NCBI GenBank assembly: GCA_963678705.1
Contig: OY783209.1
Coordinates: 14,446,001-14,510,000 of the forward strand
Direction of reading: 5' to 3'
Source: Panorpa germanica
Taxonomy: Eukaryota > Arthropoda > Insecta > Mecoptera > Panorpidae
DNA length: 64,000 bases
Positions 12,262 through 20,574 of this stretch are shown here, piece by piece. The translations under genes were made by a program, and so were the position numbers. The notes under the pieces are model-generated. The model searched no databases. It was given only the letters and a program-made list of their open reading frames with translations, and was not told the origin of the DNA. The first letter of the stretch is position 1, and each line of letters begins with the position of its first letter.

Positions 12262-12580
12262 TAGTATATAAAAGAGGGGACCTAACCCAAACTCAGATTT
12301 GATTGATTTGACACCTAAAATTTACCAAATTGTTATATATAACCAAATATTTTGAAAATATTAAATATTTATAAAAAATTGCAAAAATTGTTATATATAA
12401 CCAAATATTTTAAAAATATTAAATATTTTTTAAAAATTACAATAATTAATAATATTTATCAAAATATTGACATATATTTAGACTTCTAGAGAGTCTGCAT
12501 TATAGTGCTCCAAAAGTGATAATATATCATGTTTTACCATATTCACAAAATACTGAATAATTTTTTTTCTATTAAATGGA
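12260..12580 (+). repeat. Maverick left terminal inverted repeat
   Basis: 321 bp matching the reverse complement of 25606-25926 with no mismatch seen. It ends just after the ATG of the polymerase gene (12576), so the repeat includes promoter, leader and start codon. It contains two repeated GTTATATATAACCAAATATT segments. Confidence 0.95.
12265..12298 (+). promoter_or_regulatory. Predicted core promoter in left TIR
   Basis: TATATAAAAG at 12265-12274 begins five bases inside the element. TCAGAT, an arthropod-type initiator, lies at 12293-12298. The TATA to initiator-A distance is 28 bases, which is canonical. Transcription would run inward, giving a leader of about 280 bases before the polymerase ATG. 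The same pair is mirrored in the right TIR. Confidence 0.6.
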
Positions 12581-15500
12581 TTATATAAGAAACCAATTTC
12601 AAACTCAAACTATGATCCAATTAAAACAATATTGTAGAGATAATAAAATTCGAGGAGTATCTCAGTTAAGAAAAGCACAATTAATTAATACAATAATGAG
12701 ATATATTAATAATACTAGAACAGAAGAGTATATACCACCATTCCAAAATGTTGATATCCCATTTACAATAGAAAAACCATATTTACCCCCATTTCGAAGT
12801 ATCAAAGAGGATGATGAAGATATATTTCCCAAACCAACAGATTTTGAAAAGAATTTAGAAAGGAAGAGATTGATTAAAGAATTAGAATTAAAACCAAATA
12901 GAGCGTTTAATGGAATAATAAGTGATAAATATTTTATTTCAAAAAATAATGAAGATATTAATATACATTTTGAAGAAATTAGAAAACCATTAACGAATTA
13001 TATAAAATTTCAAATTGAAAAATATAAATATTTAAAGTTTAAACTTTCTACTTTTATTGAGTATGTAGAATTAAATCAAGATGGAGAAGAAGTAAATACA
13101 CATACAAATAAATTTAGTACTGACATTATAGAAATTTCAAGTTATGTAAAAGATATTCATAAATTAATTAAAGTTATTGAAGATATAATTGACAATAAAT
13201 TTGATCAATGGACTGAAAAGAACTCTAAATATAGATTTAAACAAGTAAAATATTCTGTTTTATATAGAGATAAATTTCAACCAATAAAAGGTGGATCATA
13301 TATTGATTTACCACAATATATTAAAAATAAAAAATGTTGTATAAATGTAAAAAATATTAGAACTAGACAATTTAAGTGCAAGGAAATGGAAGATAATAGA
13401 TGTTTTGAGTATGCTTTAGAAAGTATACTAAATCCAGTAGATAGACATAATGATAGACCATCAAAATATAATATAACAAGATATGAGGAATTAGAAATGG
13501 AATATCCCCTTGCTTTATCTCAAGACATTATTGAAAAATATGAACAATTTTTAAATATTTCAATTAATTTATATGAATTAATAAAAATGGGAATAGAAAA
13601 AGAAGAACAAATAATATTAGGCTATAGAAGTAAGAATATTTCTAATGATAAAACACATGTTAATTTATTAGTCCTTAGTGAATTGATTAATGATGATGGT
13701 GATTTAACTTATCATTTTGTTGGTATAAAAAATTTAAGTAGTTTAATAAAAGGTAAAATTCATCATTGTAATATTCGTTTTTATATTTGTAATAAATGTA
13801 GTAAGAGATTTAAAACTGTTATACAATATAATACTCATACAAAAATTTGTGGAATCTCAACTAGCAATATAATTATGCCAGCTGAAAAAACCTACAAATT
13901 ATTTTATAAATCTAATGGAGCAGAAATATATCACCCTTATTTTACAACATTAGATTTTGAATGTACATTATCTAAAGATTTTCCCTCAGATAAAATAAAT
14001 AATAAAAAAATTATTTCTAAACACATTCCAAATAGTTATTGTTTTACTACAAATGAAAAAACTATTTTGAGAAGAGAAAAAGACTCTAATATATTAATGA
14101 AAACATTTAATAACGATTTAACAGATTTGGCAAAAAATTATTACAAAATAAAGAAAATAAATGAACCTATGAAATGGAATGAAGAAGATATAAAATTATT
14201 TGAATCACAAACAAATTGTCATATTTGTGGTAAAGATTTTGAAGGTCTTCCTTCTAATAAAGTTTGGGATCATGATCACATAACTGGTAAATTTAGAGGT
14301 GCCGCACATAAATCTTGTAATTTAAATTTAAAATTACCCAATTTTGTACCCATTGGAATACATAATATAAAATATGATTCAAAAATATTTATTGAATGGA
14401 TTTTAAAATTGAGCAAAGAAGCTGAAAATATTAAAATACTTGCTGATACAACTGAAAATTATAAATATTTATCAAAACGAGTTTTGGTAAATGAATATGA
14501 AACAAAACAAGATTCAATATATTGCTCAAATTGTAAAATATCAAGAAAAGGTGAAAACCTATTTGAAAAATGTACTAAATGTGAAGGTATAACAAAACTT
14601 GAAGTGTGTGGAGAAAATAAAATAAAATGTTTAAAATGTCTAAATATCTATAAAACTGCTAAGCAACTCTGCGAATCAGAAACAGAATCTCTTATAGATC
14701 TCTCCGAAGGAGAATCTCTTATAAAACTCTTTGAAGGAAAATCTCTTACAGAGCTCTTTGAAGAAGAATCTCCTATAGAATGTAAAAATGATAGTTGCAC
14801 ATATAAATGGGAAAAACTTAGAATAACACCAAAAGGAACAATAATACAAAGTTTTATGGAAATAAGATTTATTGATACATTAGCATTTATGGGTGTTTCA
14901 TTAGATAAAGCAATTAAAAATTTATTAAATATTAACTCTGGATATTGTTATAAATGTAAGAAACAACGAGAATTAAAAAATCCTATACTGCTTTGCAAGA
15001 CTCCAGAGGCTCCAGAGACTCCAGAGACCCCAAATGCTTCAAAAAGCAATATAATAGCATATGATGATTGTGAATATTGTAATACTAAAATTGAAAAAAT
15101 ATGTGATTATAGTTCTTTTAAATATTTTAATGAAAGATATAAAAATTATTCATTAGAAGGAAAAGCTTTCTTATTACAAAAAGGAGTTTATCCATATGAA
15201 TGGGTTGATGATTATAAAAAGTTCGATGCATTAAATTTACCAGATATTAAAGAATTTTATTCCAATTTAAATTGTAAAACAATAACTGATAAACAATATA
15301 AATTTGCCAAAGACTTTTGGAAACATTTTAATATTGATACTTTTGGTGAATATCATGATAGATATTTAAGATTAGATAGTATATTATTATATGATGTATT
15401 TAATAATTTTAGAGATATGTGTTATAAGGAATATCAATTAGATCCAGTTTATTTTATGAGTGCTCCACATTTAGCTAACTCAGCTTCATTAAAATATACC

Positions 15501-17009
15501 AAACAAACATTAGAATTATATCAAGATCAAGAAATGTATGAATTTACTGAAAAAGGTATTCGCGGTGGAATTAGTATGATATCAAATAATTATGCTTTAT
15601 CAAATAATTGTTATTTCTATGATGAAAAGTATGAGAAAGTTATCAAATTATCAAAAGAAAAAGCTGAAGAAAAGGGTATATATAATTCAAAAAAAAATTT
15701 AAGTTATATAATGTATTTAGATGCTAATAATTTATATGGTTGGGCAATGTCTCAAAAACTACCAGTATCTAATCATGAATGGCTGTCAAACGAAGAAATT
15801 CAAGATTTAAAAAAAAATAAAAATATAATGAGCATCGATGATGAGGGGGACATAGGATATATATTAGATGTTAATTTAGGAATTCCAAAAGAATTACATG
15901 ATAAATTTGATGATTATGCATTAGCTCCAGAACACTATTCTCCAAAATATGATGAATTATCAGAATATCAAAAACAAATGATTGATATTGGATTAGGATC
16001 AAAACCATCAAAAGAGAATAAAAAATTAATGTGCACATTATACAATAAAAAAAATTATATTATAGATTATAGAATATTAAAAGAATATATAAGACAAGGT
16101 GCTAAATTATTTAATATTAATAAAGGTATTAAATATATACAAAAAGCTTGGTTAAAACCATATATTGATAAAAATACTAAATTACGACAAAATGCTAAAA
16201 ATGATTTTGAAAAAGATTTCTTTAAATTAATGAATAATAGTGTATATGGAAAACAAATGGAAAACGTTAGAAATAGATTAAATGTAAAATTAATTAAATC
16301 TGAAGAAGCTATGCAAAAAATGATAAATTCAAATCATTATCAAGATAGAAGTATATTAAATGAAGATACTGTCCTCATGTATGGAAAAAAAGTTTATGTT
16401 AAATTAAATAAACCTATATTTGGTGGATTTACTATACTTGAACTATCAAAATTATTAATGTATAAATTTTATTATAACTATTTAAAACCTAAATATGGTG
16501 ATAAAGTTAAACTATTAAGCACTGACACAGATTCCTTTATCATACATGTAGAAACAGACGATTTTTATGAAGATATAAAAAATAATATTGAATATTTTGA
16601 TACAAGTGATTATCCAGATGAACATCCTAATAATATACCTCAAAAAAATAAAAAAATTCCAGGATTATTTAAAGATGAATATAATGGTATTCCAATTAGA
16701 GAATATTGTGGATTACGATCAAAAATGTATGCGTTTAGAACTGATAATCATGAGAAGAAAATATGTAAAGGAATTAAAAAAGTTAATATTATGAAAATGA
16801 CATTTGATAAATATAAAGATTGTCTATTTGAACAAAAAAGGACAATTGAATCTAGTTATAGTATAAGATCATTTAAGCTACAATTATATACTATTCAAGA
16901 AGAAAAAATTGGATTAAGTCCTTATGATGATAAAAAATATTTAATTGATAAATTTAATAGACTATCATATGGTCATAAAAATATTGATGAATTTTTCTAT
17001 AATAAATGA
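12576..17009 (+). CDS. Protein-primed DNA polymerase B (Maverick)
   Basis: 1477 residues, replicating the linear element by protein priming. Residues about 10-45 form a SAP-like DNA-binding motif. About 403-428 is a C2H2 finger. DFECTL near 460 fits exonuclease motif I. An endonuclease-VII/HNH-like zinc module lies at about 548-583 (CHICGKDF, DHDHITGKFRGA). HNIKYDS near 595 and YLRLDS near 930 fit exonuclease II and III. Polymerase motif A is DANNLYGWAM (about 1049), B is KLMNNSVYGK (about 1217) and C is TDTDS (about 1316). All catalytic acids are present and no frame break is seen. A 27-bp repeat adds an ESLxxLxEG-type insert at about 703-735. The start codon sits in TTAAATGG at the inner TIR edge. 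Confidence 0.96.
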   Translation: MDYIRNQFQTQTMIQLKQYCRDNKIRGVSQLRKAQLINTIMRYINNTRTEEYIPPFQNVDIPFTIEKPYLPPFRSIKEDDEDIFPKPTDFEKNLERKRLIKELELKPNRAFNGIISDKYFISKNNEDINIHFEEIRKPLTNYIKFQIEKYKYLKFKLSTFIEYVELNQDGEEVNTHTNKFSTDIIEISSYVKDIHKLIKVIEDIIDNKFDQWTEKNSKYRFKQVKYSVLYRDKFQPIKGGSYIDLPQYIKNKKCCINVKNIRTRQFKCKEMEDNRCFEYALESILNPVDRHNDRPSKYNITRYEELEMEYPLALSQDIIEKYEQFLNISINLYELIKMGIEKEEQIILGYRSKNISNDKTHVNLLVLSELINDDGDLTYHFVGIKNLSSLIKGKIHHCNIRFYICNKCSKRFKTVIQYNTHTKICGISTSNIIMPAEKTYKLFYKSNGAEIYHPYFTTLDFECTLSKDFPSDKINNKKIISKHIPNSYCFTTNEKTILRREKDSNILMKTFNNDLTDLAKNYYKIKKINEPMKWNEEDIKLFESQTNCHICGKDFEGLPSNKVWDHDHITGKFRGAAHKSCNLNLKLPNFVPIGIHNIKYDSKIFIEWILKLSKEAENIKILADTTENYKYLSKRVLVNEYETKQDSIYCSNCKISRKGENLFEKCTKCEGITKLEVCGENKIKCLKCLNIYKTAKQLCESETESLIDLSEGESLIKLFEGKSLTELFEEESPIECKNDSCTYKWEKLRITPKGTIIQSFMEIRFIDTLAFMGVSLDKAIKNLLNINSGYCYKCKKQRELKNPILLCKTPEAPETPETPNASKSNIIAYDDCEYCNTKIEKICDYSSFKYFNERYKNYSLEGKAFLLQKGVYPYEWVDDYKKFDALNLPDIKEFYSNLNCKTITDKQYKFAKDFWKHFNIDTFGEYHDRYLRLDSILLYDVFNNFRDMCYKEYQLDPVYFMSAPHLANSASLKYTKQTLELYQDQEMYEFTEKGIRGGISMISNNYALSNNCYFYDEKYEKVIKLSKEKAEEKGIYNSKKNLSYIMYLDANNLYGWAMSQKLPVSNHEWLSNEEIQDLKKNKNIMSIDDEGDIGYILDVNLGIPKELHDKFDDYALAPEHYSPKYDELSEYQKQMIDIGLGSKPSKENKKLMCTLYNKKNYIIDYRILKEYIRQGAKLFNINKGIKYIQKAWLKPYIDKNTKLRQNAKNDFEKDFFKLMNNSVYGKQMENVRNRLNVKLIKSEEAMQKMINSNHYQDRSILNEDTVLMYGKKVYVKLNKPIFGGFTILELSKLLMYKFYYNYLKPKYGDKVKLLSTDTDSFIIHVETDDFYEDIKNNIEYFDTSDYPDEHPNNIPQKNKKIPGLFKDEYNGIPIREYCGLRSKMYAFRTDNHEKKICKGIKKVNIMKMTFDKYKDCLFEQKRTIESSYSIRSFKLQLYTIQEEKIGLSPYDDKKYLIDKFNRLSYGHKNIDEFFYNK
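14685..14779 (+). repeat. 27-bp tandem repeat in polymerase gene
   Basis: About 3.5 units, each starting GAATCTCTTAYAG and ending near CTCTTTGAAGGA. Each adds nine residues (ESLIDLSEG type). The units are related to the palindromic mini-repeat found throughout the element and to 17013-17098. The insert lies in a poorly conserved linker before the exonuclease/TP region. Confidence 0.85.
14998..15035 (+). repeat. 9-bp repeat in polymerase gene
   Basis: Three to four units of CTCCAGAGA/G code for a PET-rich stretch (PEAPETPETP). It looks like a small local expansion of the GC-rich repeat. Confidence 0.7.
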
Positions 17010-17383
17010 ACGTCTCTCTTTCAGAGCTTTGTAAAACAGAATCCCTTTCAATGCTCTCCAAAATAGAATCTCTTTCAAAGCTCTCCAGAGAAGAATTAAT
17101 AAACAAATTGAATAACATTAATAATCTTTATAATAATTTCATAAATTTGTTAGAGTTAGAATTAAATATACCATATCTCATTATGAATGCAAAAATGATA
17201 ACATCAAAATATGGAGATAGAATAATTTTAACTCTTGAAAATAAGAAGAAATTGAGTTTACCAGAAAAATATAATAAAATAATTGATAATCCAGATGATT
17301 TAAAATTATTGAAAATAATATACAAAGGTAAAACTATTATGAATGATAAATACGAAAAACATAACATTACTTTTAGTCAATAA
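17006..17383 (+). CDS. Small OB-fold-like protein, possible ssDNA-binding (Maverick)
   Basis: 125 residues. The ATG overlaps the polymerase stop in AATAAATGA. Residues 3-31 are three nine-residue repeats (ESLSxL) encoded by 27-bp units, followed by a short leucine-rich helix. The C-terminal half reads MITSKYGDRIILTLENKK and then LPEKYNKI. This resembles the short KYG...LE...LP protein that commonly accompanies Polinton polymerases and is thought to be OB-fold-like. A role in covering single-stranded DNA during replication is an inference. Confidence 0.6.
   Translation: MNVSLSELCKTESLSMLSKIESLSKLSREELINKLNNINNLYNNFINLLELELNIPYLIMNAKMITSKYGDRIILTLENKKKLSLPEKYNKIIDNPDDLKLLKIIYKGKTIMNDKYEKHNITFSQ
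17013..17098 (+). repeat. 27-bp tandem repeat at start of OB-like gene
   Basis: Three 27-bp units beginning TCTCTTTCAGAG, TCCCTTTCAATG and TCTCTTTCAAAG. They belong to the same family as 14685-14779. Together they encode most of the N-terminal 30 residues. Confidence 0.85.
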
Positions 17384-17404
17384 AAAAAAATATTTTTTAT
17401 AATA

Positions 17405-17445
17405 AATGAATCTCTTTCAGAGCTCTCCAAAGGAGATTATCTCCT
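17405..17445 (+). repeat. Palindromic mini-repeat forming a gene start
   Basis: GAATCTCTTTCAGAGC, then CTCCAAAGGAGATTATCTCC. It covers the start of the two-helix membrane gene and is read in another frame than the related units at 17013. Confidence 0.75.
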
Positions 17446-17858
17446 CCAAAACATATATTGAAAAACGAATGTATGTATATAGAAAAAGTTATAATTATTA
17501 TCAAAAAATTGATATTGGTTTAACAATTAGTAAAGTATTATTTAGTGCATCTGGATTCTCCTTCGGAGCACTACCAAGTGGATTACCAGATTTAATTTTA
17601 ATACCATTAGCAGCATTAGGTTTAGGTGGAGTAATAATTGAAATTTTAGATAAAAAAATTCAAATTAAGGAAAAAATGTCTGAGTATAAAGTGGCCTATA
17701 AATTTTATAATCAAATGTTAACACAAATAAAAGCAAATATAATAAATGAAAATGATGTTTATATTAAAGAAGCAGAATTTATTGAAAATCTTAAATTTTT
17801 TCCATTGGATAAATATTTAAAGAAAGCAAATATAAATGGAATACCATCTTCAAAATAG
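17406..17858 (+). CDS. Two-helix membrane protein, SLATT-like topology (Maverick)
   Basis: 150 residues. The first about 15 are encoded by the palindromic mini-repeat, read in a different frame from the gene upstream. A polar N-terminal helix (YIEKRMYVYRKSYNYYQK) is followed by two hydrophobic segments at about 40-58 and 61-82 (LPDLILIPLAALGLGGVI), then a long charged helix. This helix-2TM-helix layout resembles SLATT-type pore-forming effectors, but I see no diagnostic residue. It could equally be a virion membrane or lysis protein. Start codon within TAATAAATGA. Confidence 0.55.
   Translation: MNLFQSSPKEIISSKTYIEKRMYVYRKSYNYYQKIDIGLTISKVLFSASGFSFGALPSGLPDLILIPLAALGLGGVIIEILDKKIQIKEKMSEYKVAYKFYNQMLTQIKANIINENDVYIKEAEFIENLKFFPLDKYLKKANINGIPSSK
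17555..17570 (+). repeat. Palindromic mini-repeat copy
   Basis: ATTCTCCTTCGGAGCA, coding for FSFGA within the first hydrophobic segment of the membrane protein. Confidence 0.65.
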
Positions 17859-17891
17859 AAGCTTTTTCAGAAAGAATCTCCTTCGGAGAGC
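17848..17891 (+). repeat. Palindromic mini-repeat between genes
   Basis: Spans the end of the membrane-protein gene and the gap. Contains GAATCTCCTTCGGAGAGC. The 3' end of the upstream gene lies in repeat-like sequence. Confidence 0.75.
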
Positions 17892-17909
17892 ATTTATTTA
17901 TTGTAATAA

Positions 17910-18104
17910 ATGGATATCTCAGAACGAGTATATTGTGTAAAATGCAAAAAGAAAACAGATAATATTGATATTAAAACAATTAAAACAGAAAATAATAAAT
18001 ACAGATTATCAGCAAAATGTAAAATTTGTAATAGTAATAAAAGTCAATTTATTAAGAATCTCCTTCGGAGCCCTACAAAAAAAAAAACTCTGAAGTTCTT
18101 TTAA
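17910..18104 (+). CDS. Zinc-ribbon protein, likely integrase leader (Maverick)
   Basis: 64 residues with two CxxC pairs (YCVKCKKKT and CKICNSNKSQF), a treble-clef or DUF5679-like zinc ribbon often encoded by Mavericks. The tail after residue 50 is encoded by a palindromic mini-repeat (18056-18073) and an 11-A run, then the frame ends. Integrase homology begins directly after the A run in the -1 frame. It is either a short zinc protein in its own right or the N-terminal part of the integrase separated by a frameshift. Start codon in TAATAAATGG. Confidence 0.65.
   Translation: MDISERVYCVKCKKKTDNIDIKTIKTENNKYRLSAKCKICNSNKSQFIKNLLRSPTKKKTLKFF
18056..18073 (+). repeat. Palindromic mini-repeat next to 11-A run
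   Basis: GAATCTCCTTCGGAGCCC, followed four bases on by eleven consecutive A residues (18077-18087). It lies exactly where the zinc ribbon and the integrase change frame. Confidence 0.8.
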
Positions 18105-18907
18105 AAGAAGCAATTGAATTACATAAACCAGTTATTAAAAAATTTAGACGAAGAAAAGTTATAACACTTGGAATAGATGATTTATGGGCTGCAGATTTAG
18201 TTATAATGAGAAAATATGCTGATGATAATAATGGTTATAAATATATATTAAATGTTATTGATACTTTTTCAAAATTTGTTTGGTCTAAACCATTAAAATA
18301 TAAAACAGGAAAATCAGTTGCTAAAGCTTTTGAATCATTATTACATAATAGAAAACCAAAATTATTACATGTTGATAAAGGCTTAGAATTTGTTAATAAA
18401 GATTTTATAAAAATTTTGGATAAATATAATATAAAAATGTATCACACTGAAAATGAAGAAAAATCTACAATTATTGAAAGATTTAATGGTACTTTGAATC
18501 GTAAGATGAAACCCTATTTTACAGCAAATAATAATTTTAAATGGATAAATATATTAGATACTTTAATAAAAGAGTATAATTATAAAGATTATCATCGAAC
18601 TATTAAAATGAAACCCTTTGAAGTTAATAAAGATAATGAAAAATATATTTTGAATACTGTATACTCTCCCAATAGGGATAGATTTTATGAAAATATCTCA
18701 AAATTCAAAATTGGTGATAAAGTTAGAATAACAAAATTCAAATCAACATTTTCAAATAAATATGAAACTAATTGGACAAATGAAATATTTAAAATTCATA
18801 AAATTTTATATACCAATCCAATAACATATAAAATAAAAGATTTAAATGGTGAAGAAGTCATTGGTGGATTTTATAATAAAGAACTTCAAAAATGTAAGAT
18901 TTGCTAA
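18056..18907 (+). CDS. DDE integrase, start unresolved (Maverick)
   Basis: Retroviral-type (rve) integrase that inserts the element. The frame is open from 18056, but the first ATG is at 18206. That ATG lies downstream of the first catalytic Asp (DLWAADLV, codon 18194-18196), so translation from it would give a dead enzyme. The second Asp (HVDKGLEF) and the Glu (TIIERFNGT) are present, 33 residues apart. The C-terminal part (KFKIGDKVRI, TNEIFKI) resembles the SH3/chromo-like tail region. Expression probably needs slippage on the 11-A run, or this copy is broken there. Confidence 0.85.
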   Translation, partial: ESPSEPYKKKNSEVLLKEAIELHKPVIKKFRRRKVITLGIDDLWAADLVIMRKYADDNNGYKYILNVIDTFSKFVWSKPLKYKTGKSVAKAFESLLHNRKPKLLHVDKGLEFVNKDFIKILDKYNIKMYHTENEEKSTIIERFNGTLNRKMKPYFTANNNFKWINILDTLIKEYNYKDYHRTIKMKPFEVNKDNEKYILNTVYSPNRDRFYENISKFKIGDKVRITKFKSTFSNKYETNWTNEIFKIHKILYTNPITYKIKDLNGEEVIGGFYNKELQKCKIC

Positions 18908-18942
18908 AGACTGCGAAGGCTTTCTTTTTTTATAAATAAATA

Positions 18943-19884
18943 ATGGGGAAATTTATTAAAATTATTGGAAACAAATTGAGATTTGAAAATCCAATTAATC
19001 TTGATCCACAGAAAAGATATAAAATTGGAGTATCTGGTTTTAAATATGATTTAATTGATATAAATAATTTTACAAAGTTCAAATTTCCAAAATTTAGTAT
19101 AGATATTATTTGGGAAACTACATATGGATATTATTCATTAACATGTAATATAAATGCAAATATATATTCTATTAATGATTTAGAAACAAAAATTATACAA
19201 TATTTAACTCGTATGAGTTTTATAATAAAAACTAAAGAATTTAAAATTAAAAATAATCAACATGTATTTGATTTTTCTAATAAAAATGCTGATGATTTTT
19301 TAAATTATATAACTTTTATACCAGAAGGAGAAATACCAAAAGAAAAAAGTTTTCATAGTACTCAAACATTTTTTGATCATGGTTCATTTGTAATGGATGT
19401 TATTAATCAAAATAAAGTGAAAATTAATAGTCCAGTTAAATTAATATTTTCAAAGGAAATTAATAATATAATAGGATTTGGAAATAATAATATAATTGGA
19501 GTTGGAATTATTCCACAAAATAAAATTATAGAAGGTCCACTTATATTACCTAAAGAAAGAAGAATTATTAATAATAAATTATATGAAATACATTGTAATA
19601 TTGTAGAATCAAGTCATTCAAATCATGATAATCATCCACATTCACATAAAGATGATAATTTACTTTATGTATTTAAATTGGATATTGCTAAAAGCAACGC
19701 TCCGAATGGAGATACCCATTCAACATTTATAAATCCTAATGAAATTATTTATATTGATATATCAGATCGAATTGATAAATTTCAAGAAATTATTTTAAAT
19801 GTTTATGACTTAGAAGGAAATGAGTGTCAAATTTTTAGTAGAATTATAACATATTTACATTTTTGTTGTTTAATAAATGACTAA
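18943..19884 (+). CDS. Penton-like minor capsid protein (Maverick)
   Basis: 313 residues. The region from KRYKIGVSGFKYDLIDINN through IYSINDLETKI, and the C-terminal EIIYIDISDRIDKFQEIILN with DLEGNECQIFSRIITYLHF, follows the pattern of Polinton/adintovirus single-jelly-roll penton proteins. It would form capsid vertices. A His-rich stretch (SHSNHDNHPHSHKDD) near 225 is unusual and may bind metal or be a flexible loop. It overlaps the ATPase start by eight bases. It starts in a T-rich tract plus AAATAATGG, the only capsid gene without an exact TAAATG. Confidence 0.75.
   Translation: MGKFIKIIGNKLRFENPINLDPQKRYKIGVSGFKYDLIDINNFTKFKFPKFSIDIIWETTYGYYSLTCNINANIYSINDLETKIIQYLTRMSFIIKTKEFKIKNNQHVFDFSNKNADDFLNYITFIPEGEIPKEKSFHSTQTFFDHGSFVMDVINQNKVKINSPVKLIFSKEINNIIGFGNNNIIGVGIIPQNKIIEGPLILPKERRIINNKLYEIHCNIVESSHSNHDNHPHSHKDDNLLYVFKLDIAKSNAPNGDTHSTFINPNEIIYIDISDRIDKFQEIILNVYDLEGNECQIFSRIITYLHFCCLIND
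19697..19716 (+). repeat. Diverged palindromic mini-repeat in penton gene
   Basis: CGCTCCGAATGGAGAT codes for APNGD in a loop after the His-rich stretch. Confidence 0.5.
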
Positions 19885-20545
19885 CGTATTCCAAATAAAA
19901 GATTATATATTTGAAGAACAGAAAAACACAAAAAGAATATTTCCAAAACCATTAAGATGTTTATTATGTGGTCCATCAAATTGTGGTAAAACATGGTTGT
20001 TATTTAATTTTCTTACACAACCTTTTATAGAATTTAAAGGTCTATATATTTATACAACAACATTAAATCAAAAAATATATAAAGCATTAGAAAGAATTTT
20101 TAGTGAGATAGATACAGTGGATTCGCATTTTAATAATTGTGAAAATATTATTCCTGTTGAAGATTGTATAACTGATAGTGTTGTTGTGTTTGATGATTGT
20201 TTAGTAGAAGATCAAGATATGTTTAAAAAATATTTTTATAGTGGAAGACATAAAAAATTATCTTGTTTTTATCTTAGTCAAAGTTTTCTTGAAACAAATA
20301 AAAATTTGATTAGAAATAATTGTAATTTACTTATATTGTTTAAACAGGATTTATATAGTATTCAAGAGATTCATAAAACAATTGTTGGTGCTGATATGGA
20401 TTTAAATAAATTTAAAGAGTTATGTAATAAATGTTGGAAAATAAAATATGGTTTCTTATGTATCAATCGTGAAAAAGATAACATTAATGAACGTTATATG
20501 TTTAAAGACGTTGATGGATATATTAAGAGTGTCGATGCTCTTTGA
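19877..20545 (+). CDS. A32-like genome-packaging ATPase (Maverick)
   Basis: 222 residues of the FtsK/HerA-type packaging ATPase shared by Polintons, virophages and poxviruses (A32). Walker A is GPSNCGKT near residue 36. Walker B is SVVVFDDC near 103. A downstream sensor-like segment, LSCFYLSQSF, is present. It would pump DNA into the capsid. Size and motifs are as expected and no break is seen. It starts in TAATAAATGA, overlapping the end of the penton gene, so the two are tightly coupled. Confidence 0.93.
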   Translation: MTNVFQIKDYIFEEQKNTKRIFPKPLRCLLCGPSNCGKTWLLFNFLTQPFIEFKGLYIYTTTLNQKIYKALERIFSEIDTVDSHFNNCENIIPVEDCITDSVVVFDDCLVEDQDMFKKYFYSGRHKKLSCFYLSQSFLETNKNLIRNNCNLLILFKQDLYSIQEIHKTIVGADMDLNKFKELCNKCWKIKYGFLCINREKDNINERYMFKDVDGYIKSVDAL

Positions 20546-20574
20546 AAAGGAACGATGCATTATTTTATTAATAA

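Noticed and set aside
18206-18907. Integrase starting at its first ATG
   Set aside because: That start omits the first catalytic Asp at 18194-18196, so it is unlikely to be the real protein.
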